A stretch of DNA of 64,000 bases from Cyclobacteriaceae bacterium (lineage in GTDB: Bacteria > Bacteroidota > Bacteroidia > Cytophagales > Cyclobacteriaceae), in assembly GCA_025808415.1 (NCBI GenBank), contig CP075525.1, positions 3,333,501-3,397,500 of the forward strand, written 5' to 3'. Position 1 is the stretch's first letter, and every line of letters starts with the position of its first letter. Positions 16,356 through 25,803 of this stretch are shown here, piece after piece. Position numbers and translations under genes: made by a program. The notes under the pieces were generated by a model, which worked only from the letters and a program-made list of their open reading frames with translations, was not told the DNA's origin and searched no databases.

Positions 16356-16428
16356 AGCGGGAAACGGGGCTCGAACCCGCGACCTTCGGCTTGGGAAGCC
16401 AACGCTCTACCAACTGAGCTACTCCCGC
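16356..16428 (-). tRNA. trnG: tRNA-Gly (anticodon CCC)
   Basis: The minus strand folds as acceptor GCGGGAG/TTCCCGC, D-arm GCTCAGTTGGTAGAGC, anticodon stem TTGGC/GCCGA around loop TTCCCAA, and T-arm GCGGGTTCGAGCCCCGT. Anticodon CCC (16393-16395) reads GGG. CCA is not encoded; the discriminator is U. A partial copy of its 3' half lies about 50 bp downstream. Confidence 0.95.
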
Positions 16429-16485
16429 TTATTTTCTCTTCTTTAAGAGAGCTTTTCATTAAATAGGGACTCATTATTGAGCTAT

Positions 16486-16537
16486 GCAGACGAAGGCTTT
16501 GCCTTGTCTGCATCCAGACTTGCTCCGCAACGTCTGG
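16486..16537. repeat. two adjacent REP-like hairpins
   Basis: GCAGACGAAGGCTTTGCC with TTGTCTGC (16486-16511) and CCAGACTTGC with GCAACGTCTGG (16514-16537) are two imperfect palindromes with the same GCAGAC/CCAGAC outer stem. They lie between tRNA-Gly and the GH16 gene and resemble dispersed extragenic palindromes. Their copy number elsewhere cannot be judged here. Confidence 0.6.
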
Positions 16538-16594
16538 GCTCCCGCATATAGATGTGAAAATTATAGATATTTATTGATCCTTTAAATAAACACT

Positions 16595-17389
16595 ATGAAA
16601 ATTTTAGTTGCTGGCATCCTGTGTATGCTTATCGGCAGTTTAACAGGTTGCAAGAAACAATATACGTTGGTTTGGTCCGATGAGTTTAACTATTCCGGTT
16701 CACCTGATTCCACCAAATGGAATTATGACCTGGGGGATGGCTGCCCAAATGTTTGTGGTTGGGGAAATAACGAACTTCAATTCTATACGAATAATCCAAA
16801 AAATGTTCGGATTGAGAACGGAGTGTTGATTATTGAAGCCCACAAGGATTCCCTTGGTGGAAAACCATACACCTCAACACGCATTGTTTCTAAAACAAAA
16901 GGCGATTGGTTGTATGGACGTATTGAGGTACGCGCTAAACTTCCACGAGGCAAAGGTACATGGCCGGCCATCTGGATGCTTTCAACCGACTGGTTGTACG
17001 GGGGTTGGCCTGCAAGCGGTGAGATTGATATTATGGAACACGTGGGGTTTGACCCGGGCGTGATTCACGGAACCATCCATACGCAAAAGTATAATCACCT
17101 CAGCCAGACACAAAAAGAAGGTACAATAACCATTCCCGATTGCCAGGATGAATTTCACCGTTATGCTATTGACTGGCAGGAAAACAAAATTGATTTTTTT
17201 GTAGATGATCAGTTATACCACACCGTAACGCGCGACCCCGCTGACGATTTTAGGCGCTGGCCATTCGACAAACGCTTTCACCTGATTATGAACCTGGCCG
17301 TAGGCGGCAACTGGGGTGGCATGCAGGGTGTTGATGATTCCATTTGGCCGCAGCGCATGGAGGTTGATTACGTTCGTGTTTACCAATAA
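16595..17389 (+). CDS. glycoside hydrolase family 16 lipoprotein (laminarinase-like)
   Basis: A 264-residue protein with a lipobox at Cys19 (IGSLTGC), hence surface or periplasmic lipid-anchored. The catalytic GH16 motif GEIDIMEHVG has the nucleophile Glu143, assisting Asp145 and acid/base Glu148. Substrate-cleft signatures GNNELQFYT (near 58-65) and LPRGKGTWPAIWML (116-129) are those of bacterial endo-1,3-beta-glucanases (laminarinases). It probably degrades beta-1,3-glucan from algae or fungi. There is no SusC/SusD pair nearby, so it is not part of a recognisable polysaccharide-utilisation locus in this window. Confidence 0.92.
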   Translation: MKILVAGILCMLIGSLTGCKKQYTLVWSDEFNYSGSPDSTKWNYDLGDGCPNVCGWGNNELQFYTNNPKNVRIENGVLIIEAHKDSLGGKPYTSTRIVSKTKGDWLYGRIEVRAKLPRGKGTWPAIWMLSTDWLYGGWPASGEIDIMEHVGFDPGVIHGTIHTQKYNHLSQTQKEGTITIPDCQDEFHRYAIDWQENKIDFFVDDQLYHTVTRDPADDFRRWPFDKRFHLIMNLAVGGNWGGMQGVDDSIWPQRMEVDYVRVYQ

Positions 17390-17391
17390 AG

Positions 17392-17982
17392 TCAGGCGCT
17401 CTTTAATTCGGTAAGGCGGTTTCTGTAATCCTGCAATTCGCGATAAAGCTTAACTTCCTTCTCCACCGTGTTCCGCTTATAGGTATCAAAATCATGGCTC
17501 AATTCATCGTATAAATTCCGGGCTTCTGAAGCTGAACGCAAACTTACCCGAAAGGCAAAATAGGCAATTACCATAAGGGCCAGCATGGAACAAAGAATAA
17601 CCACGACCATCCAGATAAATTTTCCCTTTTCAATGTCCATACCCACAAACGAGATATGCGTAGCGGCAAACTGCACCTCCTGAGCAGAAACTTCCTTTTG
17701 ATCAATAGTTGATTGCAGCCTGGCTATTTCATTTTCAAAACCTGCAACACGGTTTTGAACAGCCAACAGTGCCTCATCCTTTTCACGCAAAGTATCCTGA
17801 ACAGCTTTCCAGAAATTCTCTACCTGGTAGGCTTTTACCATACGAAAGGGTTCAACAAATTGTGATTGTTCACGAATGGCTTGCATTTGCTGTGCCAAAC
17901 CAGGCTTTTGCTGGCCTGGCTCATTGGCCAGCAACGTTGCGCACATCATCACGAAAAGGGTTGTTGCAATAATCCGGTTCAT
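17392..17982 (-). CDS. membrane-anchored coiled-coil protein
   Basis: From the ATG at 17982 the product has 196 residues: a signal peptide (NRIIATTLFVMMCATLLANE), a coiled coil near 60-105 (LLAVQNRVAGFENEIARLQS), a membrane helix near 125-150 (FIWMVVVILCSMLALMVIAY), and a second charged helix to the C-terminus (VKLYRELQDYRNRLTELKSA). It is probably an inner-membrane protein with helices on both sides. No family is recognised. Its stop is 2 bp from the convergent GH16 gene. Confidence 0.7.
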   Translation of the reverse strand: MNRIIATTLFVMMCATLLANEPGQQKPGLAQQMQAIREQSQFVEPFRMVKAYQVENFWKAVQDTLREKDEALLAVQNRVAGFENEIARLQSTIDQKEVSAQEVQFAATHISFVGMDIEKGKFIWMVVVILCSMLALMVIAYFAFRVSLRSASEARNLYDELSHDFDTYKRNTVEKEVKLYRELQDYRNRLTELKSA

Positions 17983-18105
17983 GGTCGTATACGATTTTAG
18001 TGAACGGTAAATATATAAGCGCACTGGCCGTTACTAAAACTTCACTATGCCAACCCCTGATTTTCACGGTAAACTCAAGGCTTACCACGATAAGTTGTAA
18101 TACTT

Positions 18106-20556
18106 TTAACTGCGGGAAATGCTTTTCTTCAAGGTGAGGTAATCAATAAAATAAGTTAACCTGAGGGAAACACTGTTTACCTGTGGCGATCGTGACACGT
18201 CACGCACATTGGCAAAGTAATCCGGAGCCGTATTGTTGCTAAACGTCTGAATGGCATCCTTCCACACAAAATTCAGGAACGACCCCGGGGCTATCTGAAA
18301 GAAATAAACCAGGTCCACGTTCATGGCATTGAAGTTAGCATCATGCGCTGGTGATCCGGTTGAATTTAAACCCTCGTAGTCCGTATCATTGAGTTTACCA
18401 TCAGTACCAAGGGTAAAGAATTTCTCATACCTTACCTTTGACCAATAGTGGCGAACACGAAGTGTCAAGCCCATTTTATTGTTAAAGGTATAATTCAATC
18501 CAACGATGTTGCTGGTTGTTAAAACATCGCGCGCACCGAATATAATATCTGAAAGATTACCCTCTTCATCGTACAATTTAGTGGCGAACCCCCGCCCATC
18601 GCCCCGTTCATAGTTGATCTCGGTATTAAAAGAAAGCTTATTGTTTACACGGTAGCGTAAAAATGTACCCCACCATCGAAAGGTTTGCTCCCACTCAGGC
18701 CTGTGCCATTGCCCCGTATAGCCATTAACCTGCAAGGGTTTTCGGCTATCACTTTCCACCCAAAAATTAAAATTATAACTCTGGGGCAACGCTACATAGT
18801 ACCCTTTAACACGGGGCTCAAAGTAATCGTAACTCAACAAGGGCCTACCGTTCACATTAAAGCCTGCCCACCAAAAATTTTTAAACTGTGCATTTACATT
18901 AACCCCCGACTGAAATGAGGTGAAGGTATTTGGTTCGTACAGATTTTCATGAAACAAATTAAGTGTTGTACGCATGGTGTTAATGATGCCCTTTGGTTTA
19001 AGGATGCTGTAACGCAACCAACCATAATGTGATATTTCATTTGGTGCCTGTAAAAAACCAAGGTCATTGATATTATAGTTATCGCTTTCCACTACGCGCC
19101 CCATACCATACTGCCAGGTACCGCTTATCTTTGCGAGCTCAAAAAAATACTTATAGCCAACATCGGTTTTCTCTGCCGGCTTTATAATTGCATTTACAGA
19201 GGCAAATGAACTTACCTGGTAGGTGTTGGTTTTATCACGCAAACTAACCCGTAACCCACTTACGTTGGCATCGCGGCCACCATCGCCACGGATGACACTT
19301 GTGTTTGTAAAATTTATATTGGAGTTGTTCTTCAGGTTTTGATCAACGACCAACACATTAAAATTAGTAAGCGGGTCAACCTGTTGTTCGTGGGTTTTGC
19401 CCGTTTCAATATTGCGGATTTTGGCAAACGTGCGGTTGGTAATAGCATTAAAGAAACCAAGTCCAAGCCCTTTTTTATTGCGGCCCGAAATTTTGGTGGC
19501 ATTGATCAGGTTAGCCCCGGTTGGTCGGTTCACCACTTCTTCGGTTTCGCTATCGTAGGTAACAGATCCAAACGATTGGCCAATCCTACGCGAGTAAAAC
19601 AGGTTTGATTTATTGAACAGCTCAGTCCCTTCAGTGAAAAACTGACGGTTTTCGTTGAACCGAACTTCAAAGGCTGAAATGTTGTACACGATATTATCGG
19701 ATTGAACCTGGCTGAAATCCGGTATCAGGCTCATGTCAAGTGTATAGCTTTCATTTAACCCATATTTTAAATCCATACCTCCTGCAAACGAAAGCTTGCC
19801 GGTGTTGGTAGTACCATCGTGTGTGTAAATGGAAGTTGTGTATGGTGAAAATGAAAGGCGCAATGGGGGCGCAATGTTTTGTATGCCGGTAAGTGTACCG
19901 AATTGGTTTACCGTTCCCTGTATGCCGTTATCAATATAGTTCCAGTACGATTCTTCCTGGATGCGCATTACCCTTCGATAAAAATTTATGCTCCATTGTT
20001 GCTCATCTTGCCTGGGAAAACGAATGGCGTAATACGGGATCTCAAACTCAATCGTCCACCCGTATTCGTCAATTTTACTGGCGCTTTTCCAAACCGCATC
20101 CCAACTGGCGTCAAAGTTACTTCCGGTCAAAAAGAAATCGGCCTGAACACCGGCTGCAGTCACAAAAAATGAAAACGCATTAATACCGCTGTTATACGGA
20201 TCGATTAAAATACCAAATGCATCTGCATTGCGGTCGCCATCATCGCGCAGGCCAAATTCCCTTAAAATCTTATCAGGTTCCGGATCATACATGCGCGCAG
20301 CCACATAAATGGCCCGATCCGTATAGGCCATCAACACAGTTGTTTTAAAGTCTGAAAGTTTGCCATTGTTTGGCGAAAACTGAAAGAACTGCATTTGTTC
20401 GCCACCCCCTTGCCAGGCTTGGTCATCCAATATGCCATCAATGCGAGGTGCATCCTCTACACGTTTGGTCTTGAATTCCCTTTTGTCGATTGCAAACGAG
20501 TCGGGTACGAATACAGCGAGGCATAAACACGTAAGATGGGCGGCCAGGTATTTCAT
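18106..20556 (-). CDS. DUF5916 outer-membrane protein with N-terminal CBM9-like domain
   Basis: An 816-residue exported protein. After the signal peptide, residues 30-230 are a CBM9-like sugar-binding beta sandwich (APRIDGILDDQAWQGG, then FGLRDDGDRNADAFGILIDP and a WSINFYRRVMRIQEESYW strand). Residues about 235-816 are the DUF5916 region, rich in alternating aromatic strands typical of an outer-membrane beta barrel; FNENRQFFTEGTELF and SRRIGQSFG are the family hallmarks. Members are common in Bacteroidota and are presumed envelope proteins; no enzymatic activity is proven. It is a single transcription unit on the minus strand. Confidence 0.85.
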   Translation of the reverse strand: MKYLAAHLTCLCLAVFVPDSFAIDKREFKTKRVEDAPRIDGILDDQAWQGGGEQMQFFQFSPNNGKLSDFKTTVLMAYTDRAIYVAARMYDPEPDKILREFGLRDDGDRNADAFGILIDPYNSGINAFSFFVTAAGVQADFFLTGSNFDASWDAVWKSASKIDEYGWTIEFEIPYYAIRFPRQDEQQWSINFYRRVMRIQEESYWNYIDNGIQGTVNQFGTLTGIQNIAPPLRLSFSPYTTSIYTHDGTTNTGKLSFAGGMDLKYGLNESYTLDMSLIPDFSQVQSDNIVYNISAFEVRFNENRQFFTEGTELFNKSNLFYSRRIGQSFGSVTYDSETEEVVNRPTGANLINATKISGRNKKGLGLGFFNAITNRTFAKIRNIETGKTHEQQVDPLTNFNVLVVDQNLKNNSNINFTNTSVIRGDGGRDANVSGLRVSLRDKTNTYQVSSFASVNAIIKPAEKTDVGYKYFFELAKISGTWQYGMGRVVESDNYNINDLGFLQAPNEISHYGWLRYSILKPKGIINTMRTTLNLFHENLYEPNTFTSFQSGVNVNAQFKNFWWAGFNVNGRPLLSYDYFEPRVKGYYVALPQSYNFNFWVESDSRKPLQVNGYTGQWHRPEWEQTFRWWGTFLRYRVNNKLSFNTEINYERGDGRGFATKLYDEEGNLSDIIFGARDVLTTSNIVGLNYTFNNKMGLTLRVRHYWSKVRYEKFFTLGTDGKLNDTDYEGLNSTGSPAHDANFNAMNVDLVYFFQIAPGSFLNFVWKDAIQTFSNNTAPDYFANVRDVSRSPQVNSVSLRLTYFIDYLTLKKSISRS

Positions 20557-20683
20557 GAGGTTTGTTGGGCTTGTATAGATACTTGATCACCCGGGTGATG
20601 GTTGCATCCGGATTGTTAAAAAATTGCCAATCTTTACAACCGGCAAGATTGTCGTTACCAAAGGCACTTTTTTATTGATTTAA

Positions 20684-21187
20684 ATGAAAATCGGTCTCCT
20701 GTCAGATACACATGGTTTTTTAGACAATTCCATTTTCGAACACTTTAAAGACTGTGATGAGGTTTGGCATGCAGGCGACATTGGCGATGCGACCTTACTT
20801 CAGCAATTGGAGGCGTTCAAACCTGTACGGGCGGTGTTCGGCAACATTGATGACCGCACACTTCAGGCAAAGCTTCCTGAAGATCTCTGGTTTAGGGTAG
20901 AAGGACTTACCGTATGGATGACCCATATTGGTGGTGCCCCTCCAAATTATAATCCCAGGGTCATGAAAATTTTAACGGAACGTGTACCCGATATTTTTAT
21001 CTGTGGCCACTCGCACATATTACGCATCAAGAAAGATCCGAAGTATAATAATATGCTTTACCTGAACCCGGGGGCAGCGGGCAACCATGGATTTCACCAC
21101 ATGAAAACGTTGCTACGTTTTGAACTCACGCAAATGGCGATAAGAAACATGGAGGTTATAGAAATTGGAAAGCGGGGGGCACTATAA
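20684..21187 (+). CDS. YfcE/MJ0936-type metallophosphoesterase
   Basis: A 167-residue cytosolic phosphodiesterase of the calcineurin-like superfamily. The metal ligands appear in order: LLSDTHG (Asp8, His10), WHAGDIGD, VFGNIDDR, WMTHIGG and CGHSHILRI. The arrangement and length fit the small YfcE/MJ0936 group, which hydrolyses phosphodiesters with Mn2+; the natural substrate is usually unknown. It is divergent from the DUF5916 gene and convergent with dnaN, with which it shares a stem-loop terminator. Confidence 0.92.
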   Translation: MKIGLLSDTHGFLDNSIFEHFKDCDEVWHAGDIGDATLLQQLEAFKPVRAVFGNIDDRTLQAKLPEDLWFRVEGLTVWMTHIGGAPPNYNPRVMKILTERVPDIFICGHSHILRIKKDPKYNNMLYLNPGAAGNHGFHHMKTLLRFELTQMAIRNMEVIEIGKRGAL

Positions 21188-21228
21188 AAGCAAGGTTCAA
21201 AATCCGCTATAACGGTGTTGAACCTTGC
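21186..21228 (-). terminator. terminator of the gld-dnaN operon
   Basis: GCAAGGTTCAA pairs exactly with TTGAACCTTGC across a 17-base loop. On the minus strand, the direction of dnaN, it is followed by TTTTATAG. It lies between the convergent dnaN and phosphodiesterase genes. Confidence 0.78.
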
Positions 21229-21240
21229 TCTGTTAAATCG

Positions 21241-22365
21241 TTAAACGTATTGATTCAACATCACCGGCATTACCAGCATGAGAATATCTTCGCTCTTGTC
21301 CTGCTCGGAAGGGAAGATAACACCTGCCTTGTTCGGTGCCGACATATTTAGTTTAATCTGGTCAGCATCCAGGTTGGAAAGCATTTCAATTAAAAACTTG
21401 GCATTGAACCCAATTTCAATATCATCGCCTTCGTGTTCACACGATAGGCGTTCGTTGGCTTCGTTGGAAAAATCCAGGTCTTCCGCTGAAATCTGCAACT
21501 CACTGCCGGTAATCTTTAACCTTACCTGGTGAGTGGTTTTATTGGCATAGATAGAAATACGTTTAAGCGCGCTTAGTATTTCTGATCTTCCAATGGTCAT
21601 CTTAATCGGGTTTTGCGTAGGGATTACGTTTTCGTAGTCCGGGAAACGCTCATCGATCAGGCGGCAGATCATGCGGATGTTGCCGAACTTGAAAAAGGCA
21701 TTCGATAAATTGAAATCGATACTCACTGGCGTATTCTCTCCCGGTAAGGTAGCCTTTAATAAGTTCAATGCTTTACGCGGAATAATAATAGCATTGCCAT
21801 TATCGGATTTAATATCTGTTCTGCGGTAGCGTACCAACCGGTGACCATCAGTAGCCACAAACGTTGCATTCTTTTCGCCCAGGTTTACATAAACACCTGT
21901 CATGGCAGGGCGAAGTTCATCATTGCTGGTAGCGAAAATCGTATTGTTTACAGCACGGGCTAAAACATCGGAGGAAATCTCAGCTGAGAAATCGTTGCTG
22001 ACAGACGGCACTTTCGGGAAGTCGGTAGCATTTTCACCGGACAGCTTATAGCGGCCGTTATCTGAAATTATTTCTACACTGTAGGTCGATTCGTCAATAG
22101 AAAACGTAACGGGTTGTTCGGGCAGGTTCTTCAGGGTTTCCAAAAGAATGCGGGCCGGAACGGCAATATTGCCCTTCTCCTTGGATTCCACCTGCAATTC
22201 GGTGATCATGGAAGTTTGAAGGTCGGAAGCGGTTACCGTGAGACTTCCTTTTTCCAGTTCAAACAAAAAATTTTCAAGTATAGGCACTACCGGGTTGGTG
22301 GTGATTACGCCATTGATATTGGAAAGCTGCTTCAACAGGTAAGCAGAATTAACAATGAACTTCAT
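21241..22365 (-). CDS. dnaN: DNA polymerase III beta subunit (sliding clamp)
   Basis: A 374-residue protein with the three-domain clamp pattern (about 1-120, 125-245, 250-374). Recognisable stretches include KGNIAVPARILLETLKNLP, TFVATDGHRLVRYRR near residue 175, IIIPRKALNLLKATLPGE and the C-terminal VMPVMLNQYV, where family members end in MP(M/V)R-like residues. The dimeric ring tethers Pol III and many repair enzymes to DNA. It is the last gene of the gldA-gldF-gldG-DUF4340 run, 95 bp after the preceding stop, so it could also have its own promoter in that gap. Confidence 0.96.
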   Translation of the reverse strand: MKFIVNSAYLLKQLSNINGVITTNPVVPILENFLFELEKGSLTVTASDLQTSMITELQVESKEKGNIAVPARILLETLKNLPEQPVTFSIDESTYSVEIISDNGRYKLSGENATDFPKVPSVSNDFSAEISSDVLARAVNNTIFATSNDELRPAMTGVYVNLGEKNATFVATDGHRLVRYRRTDIKSDNGNAIIIPRKALNLLKATLPGENTPVSIDFNLSNAFFKFGNIRMICRLIDERFPDYENVIPTQNPIKMTIGRSEILSALKRISIYANKTTHQVRLKITGSELQISAEDLDFSNEANERLSCEHEGDDIEIGFNAKFLIEMLSNLDADQIKLNMSAPNKAGVIFPSEQDKSEDILMLVMPVMLNQYV

Positions 22366-22460
22366 TTCGTGGTTGTTGAGTTAGTGGTTAAACGCGGTAA
22401 AGTTATAAAGAAAAGGCAATAATGGAAACGCGCCAAAAGCAGATTTAGCGCACTGAAAAT

Positions 22461-23399
22461 TTACCGGCTTGGTGCGAAGGAAGAACGCGTTTTGGTGATG
22501 GCTTCCAGTTTTTTTAGATCGAAATAAGCGAGTTGTGATTGGTTAACAAGCCCATATTTTTTACCCGCCACTGGTCCCGTTTGATACAGGGCGAGGGAAT
22601 ACGACCGGCCCCCTATGTCGTAGGCAGTAATCTTCACCTGTGGTGGGGTGTTGATGAGATTTTCATACACTTCATTGTCCGCCAGGTACTCATCTACCAT
22701 AAGCAGGGATACTGCATCCAGGTAGTCATTCAATTTGGTGGTATCCACAGCCGCCATGTTTTCAATCGAAAAATAATTTTCAATGAGGCTAACCTTGAAA
22801 TCATCCTTTGGAGATTCAGGGAATGTTGTTTCCAGGCGTTGAAAATTCCGCCAGTTGAGTTGATAGACACGCTTGTCTTTCCATCCACTCTTGTCCAGTT
22901 CAAAAATTCCGGAAACATACACACGGTAGCCGGGAATAACCATGACATAAACAGCGTCATCACCTGCACGTTTAAAATACGCCTCTGATTTTCGTGCGTT
23001 GCCCCCGGCTAAAAACTCAAGGCGTGTTTGGTCATCGCTGCGTAAACTTACTTTTACTGCCGAAGCTTCTAAAATACGGTTAACCGAATCCCTCAACGCC
23101 TGTGCCACAGGGCGTACCGGTCGGGCTTGCTGTAGCGTGGCGAACAAAACATCAATAAGGTTTCGATCCGCAAGTTCTCCGTTCACGTTCCAGCGCACGC
23201 CATCAAAGTTTAAGGTGGTTTTATGCTGTCCGCGCTCCAACGTCACTTCGTTTATCGTGGTAAAATCAGTAAGCTGAAATGCACTGGTATCAACTACAGA
23301 GCGATCGCGTTTGTAAAAGCCAACGTATACCAGTGTAACCACTACCAGTACAAGCAGGGAAATTAACAGGTTCCTATTATATTTTTCCTGATGGCTCAC
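22461..23399 (-). CDS. DUF4340-containing membrane-anchored protein of the gld cluster
   Basis: A 312-residue protein with an N-terminal membrane helix (NLLISLLVLVVVTLVYVGFY) and a periplasmic DUF4340 body: FTTINEVTLERGQHKTTLNF, then WNVNGELADRNLIDVLFATL and a repeat of the same layout near 165-240. It starts with GTG and its GTGA overlaps the gldG stop, so it is translated by coupling to gldG. DUF4340 proteins often sit beside GldG-like ABC exporter components, and I infer it is a fourth subunit or accessory of the GldAFG system. No catalytic residues are visible. Confidence 0.85.
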   Translation of the reverse strand: MSHQEKYNRNLLISLLVLVVVTLVYVGFYKRDRSVVDTSAFQLTDFTTINEVTLERGQHKTTLNFDGVRWNVNGELADRNLIDVLFATLQQARPVRPVAQALRDSVNRILEASAVKVSLRSDDQTRLEFLAGGNARKSEAYFKRAGDDAVYVMVIPGYRVYVSGIFELDKSGWKDKRVYQLNWRNFQRLETTFPESPKDDFKVSLIENYFSIENMAAVDTTKLNDYLDAVSLLMVDEYLADNEVYENLINTPPQVKITAYDIGGRSYSLALYQTGPVAGKKYGLVNQSQLAYFDLKKLEAITKTRSSFAPSR

Positions 23400-25081
23400 C
23401 GTGCAGCAAATTTTCGTTTTCGTAAATACATCAACAACATGCCGTACACCATCAGCACCACTATTGGCAGCACTAAATTAATTACTTGCCACTTTGTTTT
23501 TTCCGTCCGGATTTTCTCTTTATTCAACGGACGGATTTTCACTTCTTTGGAACGTGCTTTAATCAATCCGTTTTCATCCACCAGCCAGGCAATGGCATTC
23601 AGCAAAAATTCCTCATTGGCAAATGTGTAGTTGGTAAACGGATCTAAGCCTAGTTGCTGCGGATTACCGGTTCGCGGATTAATATCATTACGCGCGATGT
23701 CACCATCGGACACAACAATAATTTTTGATGGCGAACCTTCGGCTTTAAAACCCGACTGCTCTGCTCCTTCCGGCAAAAATCTGTTCTTAAAAACAGAGGT
23801 AAACTTGCCTTCGAGCAAATACGCAACCGGCAAATTGCCGGAAGAAAAACTTTCGGGCTTTATATTTCTCCGGATTTCATTAATACTTACCGGAACGGGC
23901 GCAGTCACTTTGCGTGAAAAAGCTGATGTGAATGCTAACGGAGTTTTTATAATACCGTCAGCTTTTACCGTATCGATGGTGCTGACAAACTTCACCATGA
24001 TCGCATCAAGGTTAAGGGCAATCGGGTGATCCGCATACCGGTTGATCAGCGGAAAAAATGGCCAATCCATAAGTTGCAACTGCGGCTTCCCCCCCTGCTC
24101 TCCGGTAATTACCGGATACATACCAGCAGTTCTATCCTGAATTAAGTCGGCATTGATGCGCACACCATATTTAAAGAGTAAATCATCCAGGCGCAGTTCG
24201 TAGGGAAATGCAAAATAGTCTTCACGTGAAGCGCTGTCCATAGTGGCCTCCAGCCTATCCAATAAAAACAGCACACGCCCACCGCTCATTATATACTGAT
24301 CAAGCTTATACTTATCCTGCTCACTGAAGGGGCGTGTTGGCTTTGCAACAATCAGCGCATCATAATCTTTTAAAACCGGCTTGCGCTGAAGGTTAACCTT
24401 ATACACATCATAAACATCCAGTAAGGCATTGTTTAAACTGGCCACCGCCAAGCTATCCAACTCGCCATGTCCCTGCAAAAACCCGATCCGTTTCCGATCT
24501 GTATTGGTGAGTTTGTAAATGACATTGGCTAATTCATATTCCAATCCTTCAATAGATTGATTGATTTCTTCTTCCGGCCTTCTGGCCTTATTTCCTTTTA
24601 ATAATGTTACACCGGTTTCCATTCCACCATACGACAATACGGCACCCGGAAAAATTAATTTCTCAGAAGTCTGTCCATCCTTCCGATCAACCAATCGGGT
24701 AGGCGTTACGCCCTTCCTGGCCAACGCTTCCATAAATTCATTCCTCGCTTGCTGACTCATCGCAGCCGATGGATCAACAAATGTAACTTTGACTCTGTTG
24801 CCGGAGTATATCCTGAACTCATCCAACACTTCACGTATGGAATTTTTCAGTCGTCTGAAACTGGCGTTAAGGTCGCCTTCCAGGTAAACTTCAATGTAGA
24901 TATCATCAACCAGGCTATTCAGCAAAGCCTTGGTTTGTGGTTTAATGGAAAATCGCTTTTCTTCCGTAAGGTCGATTCTAAAGAAACGATCTGCACTGAC
25001 CAGGTTTAAAAGAATAATCAGCACCAGGCCATTAGCCAGTAGAAGTAGATCGCCTGTTTTTTTGCCTTTCAGATTTACCAT
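23396..25081 (-). CDS. gldG: GldG, gliding-associated ABC transporter auxiliary subunit
   Basis: A 561-residue protein with an N-terminal membrane helix (LLLLANGLVLIILLNLVSAD), a large periplasmic region with the ABC_transp_aux domain (ALLNSLVDDIYIEVYLEGDL, IYSGNRVKVTFVDPSAA, KRIGFLQGHGE, YDALIVAKPTRPFSEQDKYK and GGRVLFLLDRLEATMDS), and a C-terminal membrane helix (VINLVLPIVVLMVYGMLLMY). In Flavobacterium johnsoniae GldG acts with GldA and GldF in a transporter needed for gliding. The order and overlaps with gldF (7 bp) here are the classic ones. Confidence 0.92.
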   Translation of the reverse strand: MVNLKGKKTGDLLLLANGLVLIILLNLVSADRFFRIDLTEEKRFSIKPQTKALLNSLVDDIYIEVYLEGDLNASFRRLKNSIREVLDEFRIYSGNRVKVTFVDPSAAMSQQARNEFMEALARKGVTPTRLVDRKDGQTSEKLIFPGAVLSYGGMETGVTLLKGNKARRPEEEINQSIEGLEYELANVIYKLTNTDRKRIGFLQGHGELDSLAVASLNNALLDVYDVYKVNLQRKPVLKDYDALIVAKPTRPFSEQDKYKLDQYIMSGGRVLFLLDRLEATMDSASREDYFAFPYELRLDDLLFKYGVRINADLIQDRTAGMYPVITGEQGGKPQLQLMDWPFFPLINRYADHPIALNLDAIMVKFVSTIDTVKADGIIKTPLAFTSAFSRKVTAPVPVSINEIRRNIKPESFSSGNLPVAYLLEGKFTSVFKNRFLPEGAEQSGFKAEGSPSKIIVVSDGDIARNDINPRTGNPQQLGLDPFTNYTFANEEFLLNAIAWLVDENGLIKARSKEVKIRPLNKEKIRTEKTKWQVINLVLPIVVLMVYGMLLMYLRKRKFAAR

Positions 25082-25803
25082 GACCGTGAGCTGATAACAA
25101 GTTTGGTGAACAGCAAAAAGACAAACGCTACGCTGAAAAAATAAATCAGATCCCGGCTATCTATCAATCCTTTGCCCATGGATTCATAATGATACAGAAT
25201 ACCAAGCTGCTTTATTAATAAGGCATTGGATGCCCAAACATTAATAGTAGAGATAGAATCAAAACCCGTAAAGACAATAAAACATAAAAAGGCAGCCATA
25301 ATAAAGGCTACAATCTGATTGGGCGTAATGGAGGAAGCGAATATACCCACCGAGCAAAATACACCGCCCAGTAAAATCAAACCTATGTACGATCCGATTA
25401 CACCCGAAGTATCAATGTTACCTTGCGGATCGCCCAATAAACGAATAGAGAAATAATAAATAAGGGTGGGAAGAATTGAAAAAATAATCAACATGAAGCC
25501 TGCCAGGTATTTTCCGATGATGATATCCCAATCGGAAAGTGGCCGGGTGAGTAATAACTCCATTGTTCCTGCCCGTTTCTCTTCCGAAAAACTGCGCATG
25601 GTAATAGCTGGTATCAAAAAAATGTACACGTATGGTGCCAGCGAAAAAAGGGTATCCATATCGGCATAGCCGTACTCCAGTACCGAGGTTTCAGGAAACA
25701 CCCACATTAACAATCCAATGGCTGTAAGAAACACACCAATCACGATATAGGCGATGAGGGAATTTAAGAAACCATTGAACTCTTTAACCAGAATATGGAT
25801 CAT
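25075..25803 (-). CDS. gldF: GldF, ABC transporter permease
   Basis: A 242-residue integral membrane protein with six predicted helices: residues about 15-35, 60-80, 105-125, 140-160, 168-190 and 215-235. ITMRSFSEEKRAGTMELLLT, a cytoplasmic loop after the second helix, is the ABC-2 type permease signature. It pairs with GldA ATPase. Its ATG overlaps the gldA stop by 4 bp and its end overlaps gldG by 7 bp, so production of the three subunits is tightly coupled. Confidence 0.92.
   Translation of the reverse strand: MIHILVKEFNGFLNSLIAYIVIGVFLTAIGLLMWVFPETSVLEYGYADMDTLFSLAPYVYIFLIPAITMRSFSEEKRAGTMELLLTRPLSDWDIIIGKYLAGFMLIIFSILPTLIYYFSIRLLGDPQGNIDTSGVIGSYIGLILLGGVFCSVGIFASSITPNQIVAFIMAAFLCFIVFTGFDSISTINVWASNALLIKQLGILYHYESMGKGLIDSRDLIYFFSVAFVFLLFTKLVISSRSW

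Noticed and set aside
16136..16513. A 125-codon minus-strand frame through the tRNA-Gly region
   Set aside because: It runs through the intact tRNA-Gly and its broken copy and has no protein-like composition; the RNA gene explains the sequence.
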